From: Propionibacteriaceae bacterium
GTDB taxonomy: Bacteria; Actinomycetota; Actinomycetes; Propionibacteriales; Propionibacteriaceae
Reading direction: 5' to 3'
Assembly: GCA_020438595.1 (NCBI GenBank)
Contig: JAGQUI010000164.1
Span: 1-6,284 of the forward strand
Length of the DNA: 6,284 bases
A program made the translations under genes and the position numbers. A model generated the notes under the pieces. That model saw only the letters and a program-made list of their open reading frames with translations, did not search any database and was not told the DNA's origin. Each line of letters starts with the position of its first letter. The stretch's first letter is position 1. Of the stretch, positions 1 through 6,284 are shown one piece after another.

Positions 1-1059
1 CGGCGGTGAGGGTGCCGTGGTGGGCTTCGACGATGGCGCGGGAGATGGTGAGCCCGAGGCCTGAGCCGGTGCTGGTCGGCCCCTTGTGGAAGCGTTGGAA
101 GATCTTGTCGGCTTCCTCCGGCGGGAAGCCGGTGCCGGTGTCCCGGATCTCGATGATCGCTCGGGGGTGGCGCGGGTTCGCGCCAGCGGTGGCGCGGATC
201 GTGACGGCGCCGCCGGCGGGGGTGTGTCGGAGCGCGTTGTCGAGCAGGCTGGTGAGGACCTCGCCGATCCGGTCCGGGTCGACGATCAGGTCGGGGGTAT
301 CAGTCGCGACGGATCGGGTGAGAGCCACCTCGGCGGTTCGGTAACGGTCCCGGCTCGAAGCGACCGCTGTGTCGATGAGCTGGGCGACCGCGATGGGGCG
401 GGTGCTGAGCAGGAGTTGGCGTTCCTGGGCGCGGGAGACGACTTCGAGGTCCGCGATCAGGCGGCGCAGGCGTGCGCTCTGGCCGGTCAGGGTTTCCACG
501 GTTTGGTCGTCGACGGGCAGGACGCCTTCGGCGATGGCCTCGATGGTGGCTTCGAGGGAGGCGATCGGGGTGCGGAGTTGGTGGGCAAGGTCCGCAGTGA
601 GTTGGCGCCGGGTGGCCTCCGTGGTATCCAGCCGGTCGGCGAGCTGGTTGATCGAGGCGGCGAGGGTCGCCAGTTCGGATCCCATCCGGGGGTCCTCCAG
701 GCGCGCGTCGAGCCGGCCGTCGGCGAGCGCCCTGGCGGTGGTTGCCGCGTCCTGGATCGGGGCTGCGAGCCGGCGGGAGATCAGCCAGCTGATCCCCAGC
801 GCGGTCGCGGCCGCCACCAGGATCCCGACCGCGAGAGCGGTCAGCACGGCCTGTTCAAATGCTCTGGTGACGTGTTCGAGGACCTGGGCGTCCACGACGA
901 CGCCGGCATTCTGCAGGTGAAGCTGGAACAGCGGCGGCGCGAGCAGAACCGCAGCGACCAGGACCGTGCTGGCACCGGCCAGGATGACCAGTCCGATGTT
1001 CAACAGCAGCCGGCCGGCCAGGCCGAGCCCTGGCCCCTTCGCATTGGCGTCCGCTCTGG

Positions 1060-1063
<4 letters not shown>
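1..1063 (-). CDS. Sensor histidine kinase (HAMP-HisKA-HATPase), partial at 3' end
   Basis: Membrane sensor kinase that would phosphorylate the response regulator encoded just before it. I translated 354 residues from the ATG at 1063; the C-terminus is cut by the window edge, probably missing only about 20-30 residues. Visible in order: a membrane segment at about 19-44, an outside loop of only about 25 residues (45-70), a second membrane segment at about 71-96, HAMP at about 97-150, HisKA with phosphoacceptor His161 in HQLRTP, N box with Asn276 (LLDNALRHT), G1 box DTGTGF (308-313), F box (IFQRF) and G2 box GSGLGL (333-338). The residue after His161 is Gln rather than the commoner Glu/Asp; HQLRTP variants exist in actinobacterial kinases. 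The start ATG overlaps the regulator's stop as ATGA. The tiny outside loop suggests that the signal is sensed within the membrane or through a partner protein. The ligand is unknown; copper is inferred from context only. Confidence 0.95.
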
Positions 1064-1782
<719 letters not shown>

Positions 1783-1784
1783 GC

Positions 1785-2495
1785 TCAGGCGTCCTCCTCC
1801 GCGATGAAGGTCCCGTGCCAGGTGTGGTACCAGACTGCCCCGGTGGTGGCGTTCACCGACAGCATGCCCACCATGGTGCCGGTGGTTTCGGTGTCGATCG
1901 TGTAGTAGCCGGGGCACGCCTTGACGTCGGCGAGCGTGGACTGGTCGGGCAGGTTCGTCCGCAACCAGCCATCGGCGATCCTCCGCGCCTGGTCAGCGGA
2001 GACGGTCGCGTCCCGGGAACCGGTGTTCCACATCATCGCCGGACCGTACTCGGTCGACACCGACCCGTCGCTCGGGTCGACCAGCACCTCGGTGACCGGA
2101 TTCCCGGCCGAATCCTTCAACTCGACGTAGAAGTTCTCGCGGAACTGCATCACCTCACCCGTGGACAGCCCTTGGGAGGCGGCCGCCTGCGAGGCCCGGG
2201 CCCTGGCTTCAGCGATCGTCGACACGGGGACGCCGTCACCGGCGAGCCAGACCTGCGGACCGCCCATCATGTCGCCACCCATCCCTCCGCCGGGCAGGTT
2301 CCCCGAAGGCTTCGATGTACCACCGAGGCCGGGGCCGTAGCCCGTGCCCGTGGTGGGCGTGGTCTGGGCCGCCGTGCCCCCGCGCGTGGACACGAGGGTC
2401 GCAACCACGGATCCGATCAACACCACGCTCGCCATGACCAGCACAAGCCAGGCCAACCCTCTCGGTGCCGCACGCGTCCCGGGGGCGCCATTCAC
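1785..2495 (-). CDS. Membrane-anchored protein with two probable PepSY-like domains
   Basis: 236-residue protein of unknown function. A short positive N-terminus and one hydrophobic segment (about 14-36) suggest a signal anchor, with the rest outside the membrane. There is no lipobox Cys. A low-complexity Thr/Gly/Pro linker (about 39-80) contains a Met/Gly cluster at 68-79 (PGGGMGGDMMGG). Two segments look like PepSY-type units, each with a helix followed by strands: about 90-156 (VSTIAEARARA ... VLVDPSDGSVSTEYG) and about 165-230 (VSADQARRIADGWL ... LSVNATTGAVWYHTWHG). The domain call rests on this pattern, not on a search. The C-terminal WYHTWHG (222-228), lone Cys194 and the Met cluster are possible metal ligands, by inference. 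The GTG start overlaps the preceding stop as GTGA, and a GAGGA site lies about 6-7 nt upstream. Its place between the SHOCT gene and the two-component genes suggests an accessory envelope role in sensing or binding metal. Confidence 0.85.
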   Translation of the reverse strand: MNGAPGTRAAPRGLAWLVLVMASVVLIGSVVATLVSTRGGTAAQTTPTTGTGYGPGLGGTSKPSGNLPGGGMGGDMMGGPQVWLAGDGVPVSTIAEARARASQAAASQGLSTGEVMQFRENFYVELKDSAGNPVTEVLVDPSDGSVSTEYGPAMMWNTGSRDATVSADQARRIADGWLRTNLPDQSTLADVKACPGYYTIDTETTGTMVGMLSVNATTGAVWYHTWHGTFIAEEDA

Positions 2496-2761
2496 CGCAG
2501 GTCCTCGCCGCGCATCCTCGACAGCGCCTCCCGCTGGGCCTGGTAGGTCTCCAGATCGATCTCACCGCGCGCGAACCGTCGGTCCAGAATGTCCTCAGGG
2601 GAATCCTGCGCCGGCCGGGAGCCCGGGGTCACCCGACGGCCTGGCAACAGCCGGCTCACCGCCCAGACGATCCCCGCGATCAGGACGACCCACAACACGA
2701 CCATGCCGATCATGCCGCCGAAGGGCATCCCGCCCCAGCCCATACCGCCATATCCCATCAT
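2492..2761 (-). CDS. Small Met/Gly-rich membrane protein with SHOCT domain
   Basis: 89-residue protein from the ATG at 2761. The N-terminus is rich in Met, Gly and Trp (MMGYGGMGWGGMPFGGM), with Met at 1, 2, 7, 12, 17 and 20. One membrane helix follows (about 18-38), then a basic/Pro linker and a C-terminal SHOCT domain at about 55-84 (PEDILDRRFARGEIDLETYQ). SHOCT is a short helical module found at the ends of many small bacterial proteins, with no single established function. I chose ATG 2761 because GAGGAG lies 7 nt upstream (2769-2774). A TTG at 2812 would add 17 unlikely residues and would run through a leader hairpin. The stop overlaps the GTG of the PepSY gene by 4 bp, so translation is probably coupled. 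The Met-rich end could bind Cu(I), but this is inference from composition and neighbours. Confidence 0.88.
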   Translation of the reverse strand: MMGYGGMGWGGMPFGGMIGMVVLWVVLIAGIVWAVSRLLPGRRVTPGSRPAQDSPEDILDRRFARGEIDLETYQAQREALSRMRGEDLR

Positions 2762-2768
2762 CTGCGTA

Positions 2769-2774
2769 CTCCTC
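2769..2774 (-). promoter_or_regulatory. Ribosome binding site fixing the SHOCT gene start
   Basis: GAGGAG on the coding strand, 7 nt before the ATG at 2761. It supports the 89-residue product over a TTG-started longer form. Confidence 0.75.
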
Positions 2775-2783
2775 GTTCCTGTG

Positions 2784-2804
2784 GGGCGGCACTCCTCACC
2801 GCCC
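2784..2804 (-). repeat. Leader hairpin before the SHOCT gene
   Basis: GGGCGG and CCGCCC form a perfect 6-bp GC stem around the 9-nt loop TGAGGAGTG. The stem ends 9 nt before the true ribosome site GAGGAG (2769-2774). The loop itself carries a second, decoy-like AGGAG. It may affect mRNA stability or translation; chance in GC-rich DNA is also possible. Confidence 0.35.
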
Positions 2805-2829
2805 GACACCAACCAGCCTCCCCGCGGCT

Positions 2830-2870
2830 CGTAGCGATAGACCCCGACGGGATGTAAAGATCTTCCAAAG
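2830..2870 (-). promoter_or_regulatory. Possible promoter/operator region of the SHOCT-PepSY-two-component operon
   Basis: This is the only AT-richer patch in the 182-nt gap between copB and the SHOCT gene. On the coding strand it holds the palindrome AAGATCTT (2857-2864), a -35-like TTTACA (2853-2858) and a second small palindrome CCCGTCGGG (2843-2851). No convincing -10 box lies at 17-18 nt. A binding site for the operon's own regulator is possible but unproven. Confidence 0.3.
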
Positions 2871-2898
2871 CCCGGCTACCCCGCGGGTTCGCGTCGGT

Positions 2899-2924
2899 GC
2901 CCGGCGAGGGGGCCCCTCCCGGGC
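2899..2924 (-). terminator. Candidate terminator hairpin after copB
   Basis: Starts 20 nt past the copB stop. Arms GCCCGG/CCGGGC and GAGGGG/CCCCTC make a 12-bp stem with one unpaired C and a very tight loop (which would open to about 5 nt). There is no T-run after it. U-less GC hairpins are common terminators in actinobacteria, so partial or full termination is plausible, but read-through into the SHOCT operon cannot be excluded. Confidence 0.45.
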
Positions 2925-2943
2925 TGAGGGCGCCCGTCGACGT

Positions 2944-5094
2944 TCACGCAGCCTCGGGCTGTCCCGTGACGTCGAGCCGGTCGGGCCGGAGGTCGAGCCG
3001 TCGCAGCAGCTGGGCGTTGAGCGCGACCACGACCGTGGACAGCGACATCAGCAGGGCGCCGACCTCCATCGGCATCACGATCCCGATCGGTGCCAGCACT
3101 CCGGCGGCGAGGGGTACGGCGACCATGTTGTAGCCGGCGGCCCACCACAGGTTCTGCTTCATCTTGCGGTAGCTGGCTTTGGACAACTCGATCACCGACA
3201 CCACGGCACGGGGATCGTCCCCGGCGAGGATCACCCCGGCCGAGGCGATCGCGACATCGGTGCCGGCGCCGATCGCCAGCCCGACATCGGCCTGAGCGAG
3301 CGCGGGGGCATCGTTGACGCCGTCACCGACCATCGCGACCCGTTCCCCGCCTGCCTGCAGCTCGGCAACCTTGGCTGCCTTGTCCTCGGGCCTCACCTCG
3401 GCCAGGACGGTGTCGATGTCGAGCTCGGCGGCGACCCTGTCGGCCACCGCCCGGGCATCACCGGTGATCATGGCGACCTTCACCCCGGACCGGTGCAGTG
3501 CGGCGACCGTGGCAGCCGATTCGGGGCGGACCTCGTCAGCCAGACTGAGCACGCCGAGCAACGAACCGTCACGGAGCACGAACAGCCTGGTCAGCCCCTC
3601 CGATCCGGTCTCGGGCGCGTCTGAGGGGTCCGGCAGGTCGTGCTCGGCGAGCAGCCTCGGCCCGCCGACCCGAACCTCCGCCCCGTCCACTTGTGCGGTG
3701 ACCCCGAGCGCGGGCTGGGAGGTGAATCCGGTGGCTGAGGGCACCGACAGCTGCCGCTGGTCCGCGGCGTTGACGATCGCCCTGGCCAGAGGGTGCTCGC
3801 TGTCGGCCTCGGCGGCGGCGGCCAGGGCCAACACCTCATGCTCGGACAGGCCGCCATCGGCGACCTCGACGCCACTCAGGGCCGGAGCCCCCCTGGTCAG
3901 GGTGCCGGTCTTGTCGAACACCACGGTGGTCACCCGTCGCATCGCCTCCAACGCCGCCCGGTCCTTCACCAGAACTCCGGCCCGGGCCGCCCGCTCGGTG
4001 GAGATCGCCACCACCAGCGGGATCGCCAGCCCGAGCGCGTGCGGGCAGGCGATCACCAGAACGGTGATCACCCGGACGACCGCCTGTTCCGGCTGGCCGA
4101 TGAGAGACCACGCCAGGCCGGTCAGTGCCGCAGACCCCAGTGCGAACCAGAACAGCCACGCGGCCGCCCGGTCGGCCAGCCGCTGTGCCCTGGAGCTTGA
4201 GGCCTGCGCCTGCTCGACCAGTTTCCGGATCCCGGCCAGTGCCGTGTCGTCCCCGATCGCGGTCACCTCGACCCGTAACCCCGAATCGGTACTCACCGTC
4301 CCCGCGGTCACCGGGTCACCCGGACCTCGGCGCACCGTACGGGACTCGCCGGTCACCATCGACTCGTCCAGTTCCGCCTCGCCGTCGACGATCCTGCCGT
4401 CAGCCGGAATGCTGCCGCCGGGACGGACCAGCACCACGTCCCCGACCGCCAGGTCGGCGGGCGGCACCTTCTCCACCGTGTCGCCGCGCACCACCTCGGC
4501 GGTATCCGGCAACAGTGCGGCGAGGGAGTCCAGCGCGTTCGTGGTCTGCGCCAGCGAGCGCATCTCCAGCCAGTGCCCCAGCAACATGATCACGACCAGC
4601 AGCGCCAGTTCCCACCAGAACTCCAGCGAGTGGTCCAGCAGCCCGAGCGTTGCGCCCCAGCTGGCCAGGAATGCCACGGTGATCGCCAGCCCGATCAGCA
4701 GCATCATTCCCGGACGTCGCGACCGGACCTCGCTGAGCGCTCCGGCCAGGAACGGAGAGCCTCCCCACGCGTAGATCACCGTGCCCAACACCGGCGCCAC
4801 CCACACCAGGCCCGGCGGAACCTCATACCCCACCAACATCGCGAACATCGGCGACAGAGCCACCACCGGCAGCGCCAGCACCAGCATCACCCAGAACAAC
4901 CGCCGGAACCGCGCCACATGCCCGCCATGACCACCATGCGCACCATGACCGTCCCGACCACCTCCAGCGTGCCCGGCGTGGCCGACCATCCCGGAGCGAT
5001 CCGTCCCGTCGTGGGCGTGTGGATGGCCCGCGCGAGCCACCGGCTGCTCCCTGCCCTGCATCTCGCCGGTGCTGTGCATCGCCTCGCGCTCCAT
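2944..5094 (-). CDS. copB: CopB-type (P1B-3) copper-transporting P-type ATPase
   Basis: ATP-driven heavy-metal exporter of the cytoplasmic membrane, 716 residues from the ATG at 5094. The N-terminus (24-59) holds nine His in HPHAH- and GHGGH-like clusters and replaces the usual CxxC HMA domain. About eight membrane helices are visible (near 67-88, 95-117, 129-150, 159-177, 311-332, 340-365, 647-668 and 671-697). Catalytic motifs: actuator TGES at 248-251, metal-site CPH at 350-352, phosphorylation site DKTGT with Asp394, SEHP with His434, TGD at 544-546 and GDGVND at 590-595. Helix 7 has Asn648, Tyr655-Asn656 and Pro661, and helix 8 has MSLST (683-687). CPH, MSxST and the His-rich tail are the known marks of P1B-3 (CopB) pumps, linked to copper and silver export; CPC would mark CopA. 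The substrate is inferred from class. A GTG at 5100 is possible but lies too close to the ribosome site. A probable CsoR operator lies upstream. Confidence 0.95.
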   Translation of the reverse strand: MEREAMHSTGEMQGREQPVARAGHPHAHDGTDRSGMVGHAGHAGGGRDGHGAHGGHGGHVARFRRLFWVMLVLALPVVALSPMFAMLVGYEVPPGLVWVAPVLGTVIYAWGGSPFLAGALSEVRSRRPGMMLLIGLAITVAFLASWGATLGLLDHSLEFWWELALLVVIMLLGHWLEMRSLAQTTNALDSLAALLPDTAEVVRGDTVEKVPPADLAVGDVVLVRPGGSIPADGRIVDGEAELDESMVTGESRTVRRGPGDPVTAGTVSTDSGLRVEVTAIGDDTALAGIRKLVEQAQASSSRAQRLADRAAAWLFWFALGSAALTGLAWSLIGQPEQAVVRVITVLVIACPHALGLAIPLVVAISTERAARAGVLVKDRAALEAMRRVTTVVFDKTGTLTRGAPALSGVEVADGGLSEHEVLALAAAAEADSEHPLARAIVNAADQRQLSVPSATGFTSQPALGVTAQVDGAEVRVGGPRLLAEHDLPDPSDAPETGSEGLTRLFVLRDGSLLGVLSLADEVRPESAATVAALHRSGVKVAMITGDARAVADRVAAELDIDTVLAEVRPEDKAAKVAELQAGGERVAMVGDGVNDAPALAQADVGLAIGAGTDVAIASAGVILAGDDPRAVVSVIELSKASYRKMKQNLWWAAGYNMVAVPLAAGVLAPIGIVMPMEVGALLMSLSTVVVALNAQLLRRLDLRPDRLDVTGQPEAA

Positions 5095-5100
5095 CGTCAC

Positions 5101-5110
5101 TCACCTTTCC
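5101..5110 (-). promoter_or_regulatory. Ribosome binding site deciding the copB start
   Basis: The coding strand reads GGAAAGGTGA directly before GTG (5100) and then ATG (5094). AAGGTGA matches the 16S tail complement. It leaves no spacing to the GTG but about 6-9 nt to the ATG, so the ATG at 5094 is the better start. Confidence 0.7.
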
Positions 5111-5116
5111 GCTCAG

Positions 5117-5133
5117 ATACCCATGGGGGGTAT
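5117..5133 (-). promoter_or_regulatory. Probable CsoR-family copper operator
   Basis: On the coding strand this reads ATACCCCCCATGGGTAT: perfect 6-bp arms ATACCC/GGGTAT around a 5-bp centre. CsoR-type copper repressors are known to bind TACCC-n-GGGTA sites, so the match plus the position 7 nt before the ribosome site of a copper ATPase is persuasive. A loose TTGCCC (5138-5143) and TATCTG (5114-5119) with 18-nt spacing would put the operator between the -35 and -10 boxes; those boxes are weak guesses. No csoR gene is in the window, so the repressor would act from elsewhere. Confidence 0.7.
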
Positions 5134-5135
5134 AC

Positions 5136-5156
5136 GGGGGCAACCATCCGGCCCCC
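5136..5156 (-). repeat. GC stem-loop beside the copper operator
   Basis: GGGGGC and GCCCCC form a 6-bp stem with a 9-nt loop, 2 bp from the CsoR-like repeat. It could help end the DsbA-VKOR transcript or simply be GC-rich chance; there is no T-tract. The rest of the 5134-5301 gap holds only a weak 5-bp stem (5246-5262). Confidence 0.3.
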
Positions 5157-5301
5157 TCGGGCATTCCCCTACCCCACACGGGCGGGCACAACCTGAGAGA
5201 ACCTCGCGAGTCATCCACGGGCACCACCCGCCTCGTCGTCCTGGCTCGCCTGTGAGTGGCGACGTACCAGGAGTTGCGCCGGTGCGGGCCCGGCCGGGTT
5301 G

Positions 5302-5976
5302 TCACAACATGAGGGGGACGTACTTCGTCACGATCATCGTCACCACGGCGGTCAGCCAGACCAGGACGACCAGGGCGTCGAGGTCGGAGGCGATGAAGCT
5401 GCGTGCGGCCCGGCTGGTCCGTGCGGGGAGGTACAGGTTGCCGTCGCGGATGTTCACGTGGGTGAGCGATGTGAACACCAGGGTCGTGGACAGGGTCACC
5501 AGCAGGCACCAGGGGCACAGGGCCCCGATCACGAAGTAGGCCTGGAAGAACAGCCAGTAGGCGAACACGACGCCGAGGGTGTAGACCACCTGCGCGGAGA
5601 GCATGAACCACCGCGGGAACCGGACGCCGCCGAGGCTCGCCACGGCGATCGTGATCACCACCGGTTCTGCGACCAGGCCGAGGAACGAGTTCGGGAAGCC
5701 GAACAGGCTTGCCTGCCACGATGCGCCGACCGTCCCGCAACTGAGCACGGCGTTGATGTTGCAGGCGAGGGCCGCCTTCGGGTCCGCGGCCAGGATGACC
5801 GCGTCGACCGAGAGTACGAAGGACGCGACCAGGCTCAGGCAGGCCGACACCAGCATCGTGGTGAAGATCCAGGCGTTGGCCTGCCGCACCCGCCGGATGC
5901 CGCCAAGGACGGACGCGAGCCCGTCCCGGGCGGTACGGGCGCTCTCGGCACGCAGGGAGGTCGTTGGCTCAGGCAC
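5302..5976 (-). CDS. VKOR-family membrane disulfide oxidoreductase
   Basis: 224-residue integral membrane protein of the vitamin K epoxide reductase family. In bacteria lacking DsbB, these enzymes reoxidise DsbA and pass electrons to a membrane quinone. About five membrane helices are visible (near 36-56, 98-116, 123-145, 149-172 and 200-217). All the family's key residues are present: loop cysteines Cys72 and Cys80 (ACNINAVLSCG), the GFPNS motif (93-97) and the active-site CxxC as CPWC (Cys154/Cys157). The first 35 residues are a polar cytoplasmic extension. There is no fused thioredoxin domain; the separate DsbA-like gene upstream fills that role. The GTG start at 5976 overlaps the DsbA stop by 8 bp and has only a weak ribosome site, which fits translational coupling. 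Family assignment is firm; the link to copper is contextual. Confidence 0.95.
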   Translation of the reverse strand: MPEPTTSLRAESARTARDGLASVLGGIRRVRQANAWIFTTMLVSACLSLVASFVLSVDAVILAADPKAALACNINAVLSCGTVGASWQASLFGFPNSFLGLVAEPVVITIAVASLGGVRFPRWFMLSAQVVYTLGVVFAYWLFFQAYFVIGALCPWCLLVTLSTTLVFTSLTHVNIRDGNLYLPARTSRAARSFIASDLDALVVLVWLTAVVTMIVTKYVPLML

Positions 5977-6284
5977 CGGCGGCCTGACGGATCGCCTCGT
6001 CGAGCGGACCCGCGCTGTACATGTCCCCGCTGAATACCTCGCCGTCGATCTTCACAGTCGGCGTGCCGGTGATGCCGGAGTCGAAGGCCTGGTTGGTGAT
6101 CTGCTGCACCCACGGCACGTAGAGCCGTGCGCTGAAGGTGTCGCTCACCGAGGAGGGCACGCCGGCTTGCTGCGCGTAGGCGAGCAGCTCTGCGTCACTG
6201 AGTCCGAGGGAGCCCTCGGCGGGCTGGTTGGCGTAGAGCAGACGATCGAACTTCCAGGCAAGTGCCGGATCGGTGTTCGCGATC
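5969..6284 (-). CDS. DsbA-like thioredoxin-fold thiol oxidoreductase, C-terminal part (5' end outside window)
   Basis: Only the last 104 residues are visible, reading in frame from 6283; the start and the expected CxxC active site are beyond the right edge. The visible part fits the end of the DsbA/thioredoxin_4 fold: helical insert residues with LSDAELLAYAQQAG, a helix around VPWVQQITNQAFDSG, then the cis-proline loop GITGTPTVKIDG, a short turn (EVFSGDMYS) and a final helix (LDEAIRQAAGA). Such proteins introduce disulfides into secreted proteins outside the membrane. The overlap with the VKOR gene shows that the two form a redox pair. A start at GTG 6160 (63 residues) would cut into the fold, since the frame is open and coding-like to the window edge. 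Signal peptide and active site cannot be judged here. Confidence 0.9.
   Translation of the reverse strand, partial: IANTDPALAWKFDRLLYANQPAEGSLGLSDAELLAYAQQAGVPSSVSDTFSARLYVPWVQQITNQAFDSGITGTPTVKIDGEVFSGDMYSAGPLDEAIRQAAGA

Noticed and set aside
1783..1917. N-terminal extension of the response regulator
   Set aside because: The added His/Arg-rich residues lie within the PepSY gene in another frame; the GTG at 1782 with GGAGGAGG upstream gives a normal receiver start.
2762..2812. TTG-started longer SHOCT protein
   Set aside because: The extra residues pass through a hairpin, have no family likeness, and the ATG at 2761 has an ideal ribosome site.
2344..3624. Plus-strand open frame (426 codons) across the PepSY, SHOCT and copB genes
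   Set aside because: It spans three real minus-strand genes and two spacers and shows no recognisable domain.
3314..4774. Long plus-strand open frame (486 codons) opposite copB
   Set aside because: It is antisense to a full set of ATPase motifs. Its translation is low-complexity Ser/Arg/Thr/Ala, as expected from the opposite strand of GC-rich coding DNA.
2944..5094. CopA (P1B-1) or zinc/cadmium-type assignment for the ATPase
   Set aside because: The metal motif is CPH, not CPC, helix 8 has MSLST, and there is no HMA CxxC domain.
4823..5740. Minus-strand frame (305 codons) across VKOR, the spacer and the copB N-terminus
   Set aside because: Arg/Pro/Gly-rich, out of frame with two well-supported genes, and runs through the copper operator.

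Overview
The window is a GC-rich stretch of actinobacterial type. The composition, the GTG starts, the DsbA-VKOR pair and the protein families all point to a Gram-positive actinomycete. A Pseudonocardiales-like host is plausible, but genus cannot be fixed from the sequence. All seven supported genes lie on the minus strand and are described here in transcription order, from high to low coordinates. Two genes are cut by the window edges.

Region 1 (6284 to 5302) is an extracytoplasmic disulfide-formation pair. It holds the C-terminal part of a DsbA-like thioredoxin-fold protein, overlapped by 8 bp by a five-helix VKOR-type membrane oxidoreductase. VKOR would reoxidise the DsbA partner. A 201-bp intergenic region follows. 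It carries a 17-bp inverted repeat of the kind bound by CsoR-family copper repressors, just upstream of the ribosome binding site of the next gene.

Region 2 (5094 to 2944) is a P1B-type heavy-metal ATPase with a CPH transmembrane motif and a His-rich N-terminus in place of an HMA domain. This is the CopB/P1B-3 class, a copper (or silver) exporter. A strong GC hairpin lies just after its stop codon.

Region 3 (2761 to 1) is a tightly coupled four-gene operon. It encodes a small Met/Gly-rich membrane protein with a C-terminal SHOCT domain, a membrane-anchored protein with two probable PepSY-like domains, an OmpR-family response regulator, and a HAMP/HisKA/HATPase sensor kinase whose last residues are off the left edge. 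The junctions are a 4-bp GTGA overlap, a 2-nt gap and a 4-bp ATGA overlap, so the four products are probably made together. A 182-nt leader, with palindromes and a 6-bp GC stem, precedes the operon.

Taken together, this looks like a metal (most likely copper) resistance and envelope-homeostasis island: an exporter under a probable CsoR-type operator, a two-component system, and two uncharacterised membrane proteins with Met-rich segments. The sensor kinase has a very short outside loop. It is therefore an attractive but unproven idea that the PepSY and SHOCT proteins supply its metal sensing. No RNA genes, insertion sequences, CRISPR arrays or origins were seen. No gene-free stretch exceeds about 200 bp.
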